Below are positions 7,880 through 16,735 of a DNA stretch of 64,000 nucleotides, piece after piece (the stretch's first letter is position 1; each line of letters begins with the position of its first letter). Origin of the DNA: Janthinobacterium sp. UMAB-56 (lineage in GTDB: Bacteria; Pseudomonadota; Gammaproteobacteria; Burkholderiales; Burkholderiaceae_D); the NCBI RefSeq assembly GCF_900095265.1, contig NZ_LT607655.1, positions 1 to 64,000 of the forward strand. The letters are read 5' to 3'. A program made the position numbers and the translations under genes. A model generated the notes under the pieces. That model was not told the origin of the DNA, did not search any database, and saw nothing but the letters and a program-made list of their open reading frames with translations.

Positions 7880-9276
7880 TTGCCTCCATATTTCTTGAGC
7901 AATGCATCGATATCAGATGGCGCGCTGTTGGAAGGCGGCGCCACCGGGTTGGTAACGGTAGCGGCTTCCTTCTTGTAATTGAAGCGGGAGCCTGCATCTT
8001 TTCTGCCGGTCGACAATTCGTATTGCCGCTCCAGATTGTCCTTTTGTGCGGACATCAGATGCAGATAGCCGCCGATCACACCCTTCAGCTGCTTGGTGGT
8101 TTTGGCGTTGTCAAGCAAGTGCGACAGCTCTTGCCGCTCTTCCACACCGCCACCGCCGGCCACAATCGATTTAAGGACCTCTTTCGCCACAATGCCTTTT
8201 ACAGCGTCAAAGTTCGTTGGCGCCGTACTGCCAGTGCTCTGCGCCACCGTGTTGGCAATCTTGTTGGCCAGCGGGACATTGCCGTTCCCCAGCGCGTCGA
8301 CCAATTGATCCAGTTGCGACAGGTGGTCAGTTGCGGTCGAAAAGGAACGAATCGAATTGCCGGGCGTGCCGGTGGAGAAATCACGCATCGCCTTTTGCTT
8401 TGCGTCGTACTCTGTCGCATCGAAATTGGGGTATTTCGCGTTCACCCGGTCCATCAGGTTGGCAATTTTCGGATTGCGAAGCGCATAGCCGGTCGGCGCC
8501 TTCATGCGGCCTTGGCCGATTGCATCAACGGACGACTCCGAAAGGTCGGACGGAGCGTTGCCTTCTTCCTTGCTCTTATCGAATGTCAGTCGTTCGCGCG
8601 CCGTGCGGGCGCTGCTGTCGGTGGAGTACCTCGATGTATTTGCCGAGAGCACTGCATTGGCGTCAGGTTTGATGTAGGACATCGCATCCTTCGCCTTCAT
8701 GACCTGCGCCATCACGCCATTGGCCCAGCCGTTCAGGCTCTTAGGGTCATCGCTAATGGCGCCGAGCTCGTCGAGCTTGGCCTGAGCCACCTGCGGCGAG
8801 ATCACTCCGCTGTGCGCAGCTGCATTCAGCCCTGATTGGATTTGCGCCTTGGTCACCGCGGGGTTGTTCACCCAGGCATTGGCGAGCTGGCCGGCGATTT
8901 CAAATTGATGCATTGCCGTCTCTTGCAGCGACTTGCTGGTGTCGGCCTTGGTTTTCCCGACGTCAGCGGTTTTTGCGTCAATCTCGGCGGCGGTCTTGCG
9001 CTGGTCTTGAAATTGCTTGCCGTATGCCAGCCCGCGTGCGCCATAGCCTTGGGATGCCAGGCCGCGCACCACGTCGTCGCCGCTCTTGCCATCGGCAAGC
9101 AGCTGCGACAGGGAGTTTTCGCCTGCGCGCTCACGCTGGCTGTCGGCGAACGTCATGTCGGCCAGCCGGTTCTGGTTGCGCGCCTGCTGTACTTGCGCGA
9201 CCTTGCCATAGGTGTCAAGAGGGTTGTCGAGCTGCACGCCGCGCGCTTGCAGAATAATGCTTGGGTCAAGTGTCAT
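7876..9276 (-). CDS. DNA ejection (internal virion) protein
   Basis: A 466-residue, mostly helical, soluble protein with no transmembrane segment and many Gln, Ala and Lys residues (QVQQARNQNRLADMTFADSQ). The C-terminal end, DIDALLKKYGGK, is a short motif often found at the end of podoviral ejection proteins. It sits between a gp7-like gene and the large ejection protein. No enzyme motif was seen. The role is inferred mainly from its place in the late operon. Confidence 0.65.
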   Translation of the reverse strand: MTLDPSIILQARGVQLDNPLDTYGKVAQVQQARNQNRLADMTFADSQRERAGENSLSQLLADGKSGDDVVRGLASQGYGARGLAYGKQFQDQRKTAAEIDAKTADVGKTKADTSKSLQETAMHQFEIAGQLANAWVNNPAVTKAQIQSGLNAAAHSGVISPQVAQAKLDELGAISDDPKSLNGWANGVMAQVMKAKDAMSYIKPDANAVLSANTSRYSTDSSARTARERLTFDKSKEEGNAPSDLSESSVDAIGQGRMKAPTGYALRNPKIANLMDRVNAKYPNFDATEYDAKQKAMRDFSTGTPGNSIRSFSTATDHLSQLDQLVDALGNGNVPLANKIANTVAQSTGSTAPTNFDAVKGIVAKEVLKSIVAGGGGVEERQELSHLLDNAKTTKQLKGVIGGYLHLMSAQKDNLERQYELSTGRKDAGSRFNYKKEAATVTNPVAPPSNSAPSDIDALLKKYGGK

Positions 9277-9293
9277 ATTTTTATTCTCCGAAT

Positions 9294-9983
9294 TTAAGGC
9301 GAGTAGCCGCTGCCGTAGTAGTCAAAATTCCCGGTCTGGTTGGTGGCCCCTTCCGTCACGCCGCTGCCCGTTCTACCATTGAGCAGTTGGTTTTGCGTGT
9401 ACCAGTTGGTTGCCTGCCCCAGGCTATTGGTCAAGGCATTGCCATTCGCCACGTAGCCCGAGGCGCGCGCATTGCCGGCGCCCAGCTGGTTCTGGGCCAC
9501 GCCAGATGCCGTGTTCAAGCCGGAGGACGTATTCACGTTGGACGCGGTCTGGCCGATGCCGGCAATGCTGGCCAGGCGATTTTTGTTGGTGGCGTCGCGA
9601 TTGAAGGCATCGTTGAACTTGGTACTGGCGTAATCGTTGTTGTACTGGCTGGCCGCTTTCAGCGCAGCGCCGGACAGCAGGCCGCCGCGCGCGGCGGCGC
9701 TATTCGTGACGCCCTTCATGCCTTCGGTCAGGCCAAACTGGTAGCCAGGCTCTCCCTGCAAGTCCGCTCCAGTAAAGTCCTTCATTCCAGCCAATTTATT
9801 CATGGCCGTTACGCCCGCATCATAGAAGGGCTTGTTATCCTCGCGCGACTGGTTGTACATCGCCAGCTGCGTATCGTTCGCCTGATTTGCGGCCGACGTT
9901 TGTGCCTTGGCGGCCTTATTTGCTGAGTTCGATGCTACTACGCCACCCACTACGGCACTGCCAATTACCGCTGCTGCAACCAT
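9294..9983 (-). CDS. gp7-like DNA ejection/transfer protein
   Basis: Small ejection protein of 229 residues. It starts with a hydrophobic Gly/Val segment (VAAAVIGSAVVGGVVASNSA) that may be a cleaved leader or membrane anchor. A region typical of P22 gp7-like proteins follows (NKPFYDAGVTAMNKLAGM, GEPGYQFGLTEGMKGV, AAARGGLLSGAALKA). The C-terminus is rich in Asn, Gly and Thr. The start at 9983 was chosen because GGGAGG lies 7 bp upstream; an in-frame ATG at 10001 has no such site. Confidence 0.75.
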   Translation of the reverse strand: MVAAAVIGSAVVGGVVASNSANKAAKAQTSAANQANDTQLAMYNQSREDNKPFYDAGVTAMNKLAGMKDFTGADLQGEPGYQFGLTEGMKGVTNSAAARGGLLSGAALKAASQYNNDYASTKFNDAFNRDATNKNRLASIAGIGQTASNVNTSSGLNTASGVAQNQLGAGNARASGYVANGNALTNSLGQATNWYTQNQLLNGRTGSGVTEGATNQTGNFDYYGSGYSP

Positions 9984-9985
9984 GA

Positions 9986-10441
9986 TCAGCCTCCCAGCCA
10001 TTTGCTGTAGTACGTCTCGACAGGCTCCGCGTCGATCAGCTTGAAAAGATAGCTTGCGTCCATGTGCACCTTCGAACCCATGAACCAGCGCTGTACGCCA
10101 CGGCGGCGCAGCTCGCTTTCGACGAACTGGAACATGCGCAGGCCGGCACCACCCTTACGCTTGTCGGGGCGCAGGTAAAAGATATCGGTGGTGCAGGTCA
10201 GGCATGTGCGGTAGTGCAGGCCCGGGGCGATGAAGCCGATGTAGTAGCCCACCAGCTCGCCGGCGTCGCGCAGGGTGACGAACAGCAGGCCGCCCTGGCG
10301 CTCGCGCTCGATGTAGACGGCATATTGCGGATCGAGCGGCACCTGATCCTGATTCAAAGCCAGTTCGCGGTAATGACCGGGCAGCAGCGCCTTCAGCTCG
10401 GGCAGGTGCTGCTCGAAGTTTTCGATATGGCAGGTGATCAT
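9986..10441 (-). CDS. GNAT-family N-acetyltransferase
   Basis: The 151-residue product has a GNAT fold: a strand GLLFVTLRDAGELVGYYIGF, then TTDIFYLRPDKRKGGAGLRM, where RKGGAG fits the acetyl-CoA pyrophosphate-binding signature (R/Q-x-x-G-x-G/A). It ends with a C-terminal helix and strand. The substrate is unknown. It overlaps the hydroxylase-like gene upstream by an ATGA junction and lies inside the late structural operon, so it is probably made late in infection. It may modify a virion or host protein. GNAT genes in this position occur in other podoviruses. Confidence 0.8.
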   Translation of the reverse strand: MITCHIENFEQHLPELKALLPGHYRELALNQDQVPLDPQYAVYIERERQGGLLFVTLRDAGELVGYYIGFIAPGLHYRTCLTCTTDIFYLRPDKRKGGAGLRMFQFVESELRRRGVQRWFMGSKVHMDASYLFKLIDAEPVETYYSKWLGG

Positions 10442-11007
10442 TTGGAGGTCCTCACGTCAATAATCATGTGGATGCGGTCGTCGGCGCTGTTGTTGATCAC
10501 CTCATGTTCCTGGCTGTTATCGAACCACCACAGCTCGCCGGTAGCCATGTAGGTAGATTCGTCGCCGGCGCGGAAGACCACGCCGGGCTGGCTTTGTAGC
10601 ACCAGGTGGAAGCGGCTGTAATAAGCAGTGTGGGCGGGCGTGTCGGAATGCGGGTAAATCAGGCCGCCTGGTGCGATCTTGTTGATCATCACTCGGCCCA
10701 GGCGCTCGCCGTCGACGCGCGCCATCACGCCCATCACCAGGCGCCGCGCCTCTGGCAGCACCGCATAGGCCGGATGGTCGATGCTTTCGTGCTGGTCGTA
10801 CTTGCTGAGGTGATCTTTCAGCTCGGCTTCGGTTTCCAGCACGGCTTTTTCCGGGAAACGCAGCATGATCGATTCGATCTGCGCAAAAGGGCCTTGCGGA
10901 TAGTCGCGCAGGTAGGTGTCGGCCTTCCACAGGCCGGGCCGGCGCTTGATCGCCAGCAGCAGCGGCATGATGTCGATTCCGGCGGTGATGAGTTGGAAGT
11001 TTTTCAT
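10438..11007 (-). CDS. Aspartyl/asparaginyl beta-hydroxylase-like protein
   Basis: Probable Fe(II)/2-oxoglutarate-dependent dioxygenase of 189 residues. The segment IAPGGLIYPHSDTPAHTAYY carries the H-x-D iron-binding pair. RFHLVLQSQPGVVF, ELWWFDNSQEHEVIN and DDRIHMIIDV supply the distal His and likely 2-oxoglutarate-binding region expected of the family. The substrate is unknown. The gene is coupled by 4-bp overlaps to the GNAT downstream and to the small structural gene upstream. A hydroxylase and an acetyltransferase side by side in a late operon suggest post-translational modification, but this is inference. Confidence 0.78.
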   Translation of the reverse strand: MKNFQLITAGIDIMPLLLAIKRRPGLWKADTYLRDYPQGPFAQIESIMLRFPEKAVLETEAELKDHLSKYDQHESIDHPAYAVLPEARRLVMGVMARVDGERLGRVMINKIAPGGLIYPHSDTPAHTAYYSRFHLVLQSQPGVVFRAGDESTYMATGELWWFDNSQEHEVINNSADDRIHMIIDVRTSK

Positions 11008-11345
11008 GAGTAATAGGCCCCGGAAATAGCTTGAATGTTGACCACGCCAGCCGTGCTGGCGAAGCCCTGCAGGAAGTCCCCCGCCTTCATCTGCGGCACT
11101 TGCACGTCGACGTAGTCGTTGGCTGGGACGGACTTGGCGGGGAAGAAGTTGTTGGTGGCGCCGTTCGCGCCCGCCAGCGGCACGCTGTACAGCGTCACTG
11201 CCACGGCGGCGGCGCTGGTGTTAGTCAGGCGCAGGATGCCGTTGCGCAGCAGCATCGATGCCACTGCCGCTGGTACCGTCAGGATGGTGGCCGCGGTCGC
11301 CGTCAGCAGCACAGGCTCGAACAGCTTGTTGTATTGCATTGCCAT
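11004..11345 (-). CDS. Small putative virion protein
   Basis: A 113-residue protein with predicted beta-strand character (LFEPVLLTATAATILTVP, GILRLTNTSAAAVAVTLYSV) and no Cys or charged clusters. Its composition resembles head-decoration or tail-tube-like small structural proteins. No family was recognised. It lies in the unbroken chain of overlapping late genes between the tail-completion and ejection genes, so a virion component is the most likely role. Confidence 0.55.
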   Translation of the reverse strand: MAMQYNKLFEPVLLTATAATILTVPAAVASMLLRNGILRLTNTSAAAVAVTLYSVPLAGANGATNNFFPAKSVPANDYVDVQVPQMKAGDFLQGFASTAGVVNIQAISGAYYS

Positions 11346-11764
11346 CAGGTGACTCCATTTTCAAGGGTTGCGACGCGACGCGCCAATTCATTGCCGCTGA
11401 TGCGGCTTGCTTGCAGTTCCGCCTGCAGGTCGTCGATAGTGCGCAGCAGACCGGTCAGCGCGATATCGCTACGCTCGAGCGCGGCCTGCTGATCGTCCAA
11501 GCGGCGCAGCAGGTCGTTGTTGGATGGGGGCAGGTTGTCTTGCTCCACCTCCAAGATGGACAGCATCACTTGCGCGGCCGCCACCAGAATGACGAGGTTG
11601 TCGACGATGGGTACCAGGGCGCTCGTTTGCTCGGTCAGCTGGGGCAGCGTGGTGCCGCCGGTCTCTGGCCCCACCTGGCGGACCAGATGGCGCACTGCGT
11701 CGACAAACACACGGTCAAATCCAGCAGCCAGCAATGCCGACTCGCTGATCTTGACGATGCTCAT
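11345..11764 (-). CDS. Coiled-coil phage protein of unknown function
   Basis: A 139-residue protein. The N-terminal half is hydrophobic and helical (VDNLVILVAAAQVMLSILEV). The C-terminal half is a clear heptad region (DLLRRLDDQQAALERSDIAL, LRTIDDLQAELQ), so it probably oligomerises. No enzymatic motif. It overlaps its neighbours by 1-4 bp. A structural or assembly role fits its place between the tail-completion protein and the small virion protein. Confidence 0.55.
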   Translation of the reverse strand: MSIVKISESALLAAGFDRVFVDAVRHLVRQVGPETGGTTLPQLTEQTSALVPIVDNLVILVAAAQVMLSILEVEQDNLPPSNNDLLRRLDDQQAALERSDIALTGLLRTIDDLQAELQASRISGNELARRVATLENGVT

Positions 11765-12201
11765 GCGTTATCGCTCCAGTTGGCCTTGATCAGTCGCTTG
11801 GACATGCCGTATTCGAACAGCTGGTTGGTGCCATAGTCGTGGCACACCAACTGCTTTCCGGCCATGCCATAGTTTCTCCGTTTGAAGTCGCACAAGAAGA
11901 TGGGCATCTTTTCAGGGTAGTCTTTGTCGCTGGCAGGTCGCGTTCGGCGCATTACAAGAACCGAACCATTTGGGCTGATCGCCAAGCATTCGGCGAACCA
12001 GCGGCGCAGAGGCGTATCTTTCACCCTCTGCCACGTCTCCCACTCAACGACGTTTTGAAAGATGCCAGCGCGCTCTTCGACCTTTAAAACGCAATCGGGC
12101 ATGAGGTTGCTGGTCCACACGGCGCGCGACATGCCCGTATAGAGCAGTTCATCGCACATCAAATTGAAAACCTCTTTATGCATCGGAGGGTGCTGGCTCA
12201 T
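11761..12201 (-). CDS. Conserved phage protein of unknown function
   Basis: A 146-residue, mixed alpha/beta protein with many aromatic residues (VVEWETWQRVKDTPLRRWFA) and four Cys. It was not assigned to a family. It is linked by ATGA junctions to the P22 gp10-like gene upstream and the coiled-coil gene downstream. It may contribute to tail assembly, but nothing in the sequence proves it. Confidence 0.5.
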   Translation of the reverse strand: MSQHPPMHKEVFNLMCDELLYTGMSRAVWTSNLMPDCVLKVEERAGIFQNVVEWETWQRVKDTPLRRWFAECLAISPNGSVLVMRRTRPASDKDYPEKMPIFLCDFKRRNYGMAGKQLVCHDYGTNQLFEYGMSKRLIKANWSDNA

Positions 12202-13613
12202 GACGTACCTGCCTTCAGGTCAAGATACGCGCCTTGCAGCACGATCTTGGCGTTGGCCGTGGTGGAGACTTCGAACACCCGGTCGCGGCCACTTCCAAGC
12301 CGGTTGAAATCGGGCTTGTTCAGGTATTCGCCCACCTTGCCGAGCGACTTGGTCAGCGTCGACGACCAGGTCTTGCCACCGTCGTCCGACCAGCGCATCC
12401 ATACTTGCGGATCTGGCTCGTTGTCGTTGCCGACACCGGCCTCCATGTCCAGCGTTAGTTTGCTGAAAAACTGGCGCACGCCGCTGGTGGTCAGGTGCTG
12501 GAAGCTCTTGGTGCGGCGGATCGGGGCGCCGTTGTCGGTGTAGGTGTCGAGGTCGAGCTCGTAGATGTTGCCATTTTCCCAGTCGCCGACCAGATGCTTG
12601 CGCTTGTAGGCCACGTGGCAGTTGTCGCGCACGCGGCCGAGCTGGTTGCGCTCATCACGGTAGGCGCGCTCGTGCCACAGTCCTGTGGCCGAATCAAAGG
12701 CCCACGTCTTGCCAACCGTTGGGAAGCTGAGGACGTAGAAGCTGTGGCCACCTTGCTGGTAGCTGTAGGCCTGCGCATCATCGATGCGGCTGTACAGGCG
12801 CATTTCCTCTTCCAGCGCGTGCGTGCTGATGCGGCCTGGCTGGTAGCCGTTGGCGCGCCAGACCATGCCGTCACCACGCTCATCGCTCCCCAGCCAGAAC
12901 AGGGAGTTGTCCATCTTGCAGACCGAGTTGGCTGCGGCGCAGCCGGTTTCCATCGTGGCGCCGCTGATGCGCTCAAACGGGAAGGTGGCGGTAGAGGCGC
13001 CGAAGACCTCAATTGACTCGGTGCCGAAGAACCAGATTTCGTTGTGGTCCTTGATCTGGCGCAGCAGCACGTCCGGTACGGACTCGGCGCTGGCGAAGTC
13101 GAGCGGGTCAAGTGTCAGGTCGAGCGCGCCGGTGATATAGAACTGCTGCGTGCCCGGCTTGTTGAAAATCAAGAAACTGTTGAGGATTTCCACAAAATCA
13201 GCGCCATACCAGCCCGCGCCGGCCATTGCCCCCACCGCCAGGGTGGTCAGGTTGACCGTGGGCGCCGTGGTCGTGCCATCCACGAACACGGCGGCCACGC
13301 CGTTGTCGGCCGCGCTGACCTGTCCGGATGCCGAGCCAAGCGCCGCCATGCGGGTCCAGATGCTGCCCGTGTAGCGGTACAGTTCACCACCGCGCGCAGC
13401 ATACAGATCGCCATTGCTGGCCAGGTACAGGCAGCGCACGCCGCCGCTGCCGGGCACGGTCGACCACAGTTTGCGGCCGGGCGTGCCATAAAACGTGGTC
13501 GGCGCCGTGGCGTCCGGCGGATTTTCTTCCGGATACAGGTTCACGCAGCGCTGAGCATTGGCCAGCAGCGAGCGCGCCGTATAAGACGCGGAACTGAGCA
13601 GCACGCGGGCCAT
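12198..13613 (-). CDS. P22 gp10-like packaged-DNA stabilisation (tail hub) protein
   Basis: Tail-completion protein that, in P22, binds the gp4 ring and plugs the portal after packaging. The 471-residue product opens with a segment typical of this family (LANAQRCVNLYPEENPPDA, then FYGTPGRKLWSTVPG). It continues with repeated beta segments (LYLASNGDLYAARGGELYRY) of a beta-propeller-like body. The start at 13613 is the ATG that overlaps the stop codon of the gp4-like gene; the frame is open further upstream but nothing supports an earlier start. With the tailspike and gp4-like gene it indicates a P22-type short tail. Confidence 0.8.
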   Translation of the reverse strand: MARVLLSSASYTARSLLANAQRCVNLYPEENPPDATAPTTFYGTPGRKLWSTVPGSGGVRCLYLASNGDLYAARGGELYRYTGSIWTRMAALGSASGQVSAADNGVAAVFVDGTTTAPTVNLTTLAVGAMAGAGWYGADFVEILNSFLIFNKPGTQQFYITGALDLTLDPLDFASAESVPDVLLRQIKDHNEIWFFGTESIEVFGASTATFPFERISGATMETGCAAANSVCKMDNSLFWLGSDERGDGMVWRANGYQPGRISTHALEEEMRLYSRIDDAQAYSYQQGGHSFYVLSFPTVGKTWAFDSATGLWHERAYRDERNQLGRVRDNCHVAYKRKHLVGDWENGNIYELDLDTYTDNGAPIRRTKSFQHLTTSGVRQFFSKLTLDMEAGVGNDNEPDPQVWMRWSDDGGKTWSSTLTKSLGKVGEYLNKPDFNRLGSGRDRVFEVSTTANAKIVLQGAYLDLKAGTS

Positions 13614-14269
13614 CAGCCACACACCCCAAAGCTGATGGGGGCACTTTCGGTCGCATAGGCCAGGGCCAGGCCGCGCCGCGCAAGGAAGCGCCGCTCGATA
13701 TCCTGCCGGTCGCCAAGATTCACGCCGAACTTGATCGACACGTCGTTCGCGATCCACAGGCCAAGCAGGCCCAGCCACGTTTGCGCCACGTCGGGCATGG
13801 CGCCAAGCGCCGCATCAATGCCGATAGCCTGGTAGGTTATCGACAGACCCGGATTGGTGGCTGGCACCGGCCACAGATAGCCCGCACCATTGGCCGCGAT
13901 GTAGATCTTTTGCGGCCTGGCGGCGACGTAGTCGGGTTGCTGGATCGCGTCGTAGTCCACTTTAGGGATCACCAGCAGATCGATGTTGGCGTTGTCGACC
14001 GTGTAGGATACGACCGGCACGCCGAAATAGTCGGCGGGCATGGCCACTTGCGCAGGCGTACCCGCCGACCAGGCCAGCGCCACTGGTGCAGCCGTGATCT
14101 TCGGCCACGACAGGTCGTGGATCGGCAGTTCCTTGATGATGTTCTGCAGCGCGTTCATGCACACGGTGTAGTCATCGGCCGCTGCTGTCTGGCCGGCGCC
14201 GATCACGCCGACGATCTGCAAGGCGTCGGTAATGGCATCCTGCGCCGTCAAGGTCCAGGTGGTGGACAT
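13613..14269 (-). CDS. P22 gp4-like head-tail connector protein
   Basis: A 218-residue protein starting MSTTWTLTAQDAITDALQIV, then ALQNIIKELPIHDLSWPK and beta-rich segments. This matches the pattern of P22 gp4-type head-completion/adaptor proteins that extend the portal ring. It follows a 90-residue protein directly and overlaps the gp10-like gene by one base, the same order as in P22-like tail modules. The P22 gp4 muramidase-type active site was not identified, so an enzymatic role is not claimed. Confidence 0.7.
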   Translation of the reverse strand: MSTTWTLTAQDAITDALQIVGVIGAGQTAAADDYTVCMNALQNIIKELPIHDLSWPKITAAPVALAWSAGTPAQVAMPADYFGVPVVSYTVDNANIDLLVIPKVDYDAIQQPDYVAARPQKIYIAANGAGYLWPVPATNPGLSITYQAIGIDAALGAMPDVAQTWLGLLGLWIANDVSIKFGVNLGDRQDIERRFLARRGLALAYATESAPISFGVCG

Positions 14270-14541
14270 TAGGCGGGCATGGCGCTGTAGGCGAAGCGTG
14301 GGATGCGCACGGGGCGCTCGGTGCCGTCTTCGGCCTTTACGGTCGTTTCGACCACGGCATGCTTCAGGCATTCCAGGAAGGCTTCCGAAATCGTCACTTC
14401 CTTGTCGCGCTGGATCAGGATCTGTTTGAAGTTGTGCACCAGCGGCACGTCGCCCTTGTCGGTGGCATCTTCGCCGCTGTGGATGGTGACTTTGAACATT
14501 TTTGGCGCCGGGGCGGCCTTTTCTTTTTCGAGGGTGGACAT
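14269..14541 (-). CDS. Small head/tail-region phage protein
   Basis: A 90-residue protein with a charged, Ala/Pro-containing start (MSTLEKEKAAPAPKMFKVTI) and a compact domain (GDVPLVHNFKQILIQRDKEV). It is conserved in position between capsid and gp4-like genes in related podoviruses as far as I recall, but its function is not known. Its TAA stop overlaps the next gene's ATG by one base. A terminator lies immediately upstream, so it may begin a separate transcript. Confidence 0.55.
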   Translation of the reverse strand: MSTLEKEKAAPAPKMFKVTIHSGEDATDKGDVPLVHNFKQILIQRDKEVTISEAFLECLKHAVVETTVKAEDGTERPVRIPRFAYSAMPA

Positions 14542-14554
14542 TGCATTGCTCCAT

Positions 14555-14586
14555 AAAAAATGCCCGCCGGTTCAAGGGCGGGCATT
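14555..14586 (-). terminator. Rho-independent terminator after capsid gene
   Basis: ATGCCCGCC (14560-14568) pairs with GGCGGGCAT (14577-14585), and on the minus strand six T follow. It lies 40 bp after the capsid stop codon. It would reduce downstream expression relative to the capsid gene, a common late-operon feature. Confidence 0.8.
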
Positions 14587-14625
14587 CTGGGGTGGGAAAC
14601 GCTGCAGCAGCGCTGCAGCCGGGTA

Positions 14626-15615
14626 TTACAGCGACGCGGCAGATTCCAGGCGGATCATCCAGCTGTCGTTCAGGATCTTGGTCGTGGTGGTGGCTTTCCA
14701 GCCCACGGTGGAGCGCTGCTCCAGCGGGTCGGCGGTACCAGCCGAGCCCAGCGCCTTGACGTAGGTATTCATGGCATTGCCGGACAGCGGGCAGACGCCG
14801 TAGGAGTTATCGGCCAGGATCAACGTGACGTACACGTCGAAATTGGCGCCGTTGTTTTTGTACAGCGCCGTGCCAGCCGCGCCGCCGCCCGCGAAAATCT
14901 TGCAGTTGGTCGACGAGATGAAGCGGATATTCTTATAGGCGCCGATTTCATCTTCCAGCACGCCTTCCTGGCTGCCGTAGTCGGAAACCGAACGGTAACC
15001 GGCAATTTGCTCCAAGTCGAATTCCACGTCAGGATGCACCAGGGCGATGAAGGCCTTGCGCACCGAGCCCGTGCCCACCTTGTCGGTCGGCATGATACCT
15101 TCCTTGATGAACTTGGCGTTTTGCACCTTCAGGAAGCGAATCGCCTTGTCCAGGTCGGCCGCCGAGATCTTCACCGCGACGGTAGCGCGCGATGCCACGC
15201 CATTGGCGTAGGCGACGTTGGTGCCAGCCACCATGACGTCACGGCGCGCTTGGTCAATGGTGGTGCCCGCCTGGTCGCCCAGTACGTCGGTAGCTTCGGT
15301 AACAACCGCATCCTGGTTGGTCATCGAGACCAGGTCGGACAGGGTGATGAAGTCGCCGTACTGCGCCAGCGTGGCCAGCAGGTCGGTCACTGCCAGGCTG
15401 GAACCGGCTGGGGTGACGCCTTCGGTCAGCGGCACCGAGGCCACTGCCAGCTGCGAATAGCGGCGGAACTTGATCTGATTGCCATTGCGGGTGGCAATCG
15501 GGCGCTTTTGGCCGAAGCGGCCATGCACTTCGGCAGGCTGCGCGCGCGCCAGCAGGTTGCGGTCGTAAAACGCCTGGACGCCTGGTGGCACCTGGGTGAT
15601 GGTGGTGGTTGCCAT
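14626..15615 (-). CDS. Major capsid protein, N4-gp56 family
   Basis: Main shell protein. The 329-residue sequence matches the N4-gp56 family pattern: ITQVPPGVQAFYDRNLLARA at the N-terminus, then FGQKRPIATRNGNQIKFRRY, VPLTEGVTPAGSSLAV, ALVHPDVEFDLEQ and the C-terminal VGWKATTTTKILNDSWMIRL. It lacks an obvious cleaved prohead leader. The scaffold gene lies just upstream and a terminator just downstream. The family is found in podoviruses and some jumbo phages. Confidence 0.9.
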   Translation of the reverse strand: MATTTITQVPPGVQAFYDRNLLARAQPAEVHGRFGQKRPIATRNGNQIKFRRYSQLAVASVPLTEGVTPAGSSLAVTDLLATLAQYGDFITLSDLVSMTNQDAVVTEATDVLGDQAGTTIDQARRDVMVAGTNVAYANGVASRATVAVKISAADLDKAIRFLKVQNAKFIKEGIMPTDKVGTGSVRKAFIALVHPDVEFDLEQIAGYRSVSDYGSQEGVLEDEIGAYKNIRFISSTNCKIFAGGGAAGTALYKNNGANFDVYVTLILADNSYGVCPLSGNAMNTYVKALGSAGTADPLEQRSTVGWKATTTTKILNDSWMIRLESAASL

Positions 15616-15648
15616 ATCGTGAAGCTCCTATTGGTTGGTGGCTATCGA

Positions 15649-16431
15649 TTAATAGCCTTTGACGCGCCTTACCTCTTTGGCAAAATCCGCGTCGCTCATG
15701 TTTTGAATGCGCTGAACGGCCTCCAGGTCCGGGCTGGCCGTAGCGCGTGTTGCGCCGCTGCTTGCCCCTGGAACGCTCATCGCCGACTTTTCCGCCTGCT
15801 TGGCCGCCTCGATGGCAAACCGCTTGCCCACCTGGCGTTCGGCGAACGCTACTTTTTCTGCTGTGATCTCACGAATGACCGCCAGCGGGTCGGCCCAGGC
15901 TTCACCCATGGCGTCACGCTTGGCCACCAGGGCCGCTTCCAGTTCCGGATCGATGGTGGTGTCGAAGATGCCCGGGTGGGCCGCTGCGACGATCGACTGC
16001 CAGTCCTGCTGCTGGCGTTGCGCTTGTTGCGCCGGGGCTGGGTCGCTGGTCACGTACTTGATGGCCTCGACCAATTCCGGGTTTTCTTCCAGAATCGCCG
16101 GCCGGGTAGCCTCGCGCTGCGCCTGCTGGCGTTCGCGCTCGATCTCGGCCAGAAGCTGGCGGCTCTTGGTGCCCCATGCCTGGGTATCCTTCAGCGCCTT
16201 TTCCGTCTTTGCCAGCCGGGTGCGCAGCTCTTCCAGGGTTTCTACAGCGGGCGCCTCGGTGCTGGCCGGGGCCGAGGTAGCCGCTGCTGGCGTTTGGGCC
16301 GTCTCGGCAGCTGCCGGGCTGGGCGTGACTTCGGTAGTGGTGCCGGTCGTGCCGGCGGCCGCCGCGTCAAGTTGGGCTGCTGCTGCATCGTAGTCCCTCT
16401 GGTATTGCTGCTGGGGTGTGAGATCAGGCAT
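15649..16431 (-). CDS. Capsid scaffolding protein
   Basis: Internal scaffold for procapsid assembly, inferred from position directly before the major capsid gene and from composition. It is 260 residues, acidic and helical, with an Ala/Thr/Pro-rich N-terminal third and a long central coiled coil (LEELRTRLAKTEKALKDTQA, LLAEIERERQQAQREA). A short basic C-terminal helix (DADFAKEVRRVKGY) may be the capsid-binding part, as in P22 scaffold. The start at 16431 has AAGGAG 8 bp upstream; the frame is open to 16602 without support. Confidence 0.78.
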   Translation of the reverse strand: MPDLTPQQQYQRDYDAAAAQLDAAAAGTTGTTTEVTPSPAAAETAQTPAAATSAPASTEAPAVETLEELRTRLAKTEKALKDTQAWGTKSRQLLAEIERERQQAQREATRPAILEENPELVEAIKYVTSDPAPAQQAQRQQQDWQSIVAAAHPGIFDTTIDPELEAALVAKRDAMGEAWADPLAVIREITAEKVAFAERQVGKRFAIEAAKQAEKSAMSVPGASSGATRATASPDLEAVQRIQNMSDADFAKEVRRVKGY

Positions 16432-16477
16432 TGCTATTGCTCCTTGCTGGGTCCGCCGGGCGGCGGATAGTCCGTTG

Positions 16478-16735
16478 TTAAGCCGCGTCCGGATCGGATA
16501 GTGCGGCGCTGATATGGTCGCGCTCATGCAGCAGCGCGGCCGGTAATTCCAGCAGATCACGCAGCGCCTTGATGGCGCCACGCGTTTGTTCGTTGTTCTC
16601 ACCGATCAACTGCACGGTCTTATCATCAATGCGCTGCTGAATCTCCAGGGCCACGCGCGGCCAGCAGCCGTTCAGTGCGGCCAGCGTGGTGTTCAGGCAG
16701 TCCAGCCGTGCGTCCAGCGTCGGATCGGTCGTCAT
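16478..16735 (-). CDS. Small phage protein between portal and scaffold
   Basis: An 85-residue helical protein (MTTDPTLDARLDCLNTTLAA, then LIGENNEQTRGAIKALRDLL) with no recognised domain. It starts inside the last codons of the portal gene (ATGA overlap), so it is translated from the same message. An assembly helper or unknown early-late protein are both possible. Confidence 0.6.
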   Translation of the reverse strand: MTTDPTLDARLDCLNTTLAALNGCWPRVALEIQQRIDDKTVQLIGENNEQTRGAIKALRDLLELPAALLHERDHISAALSDPDAA

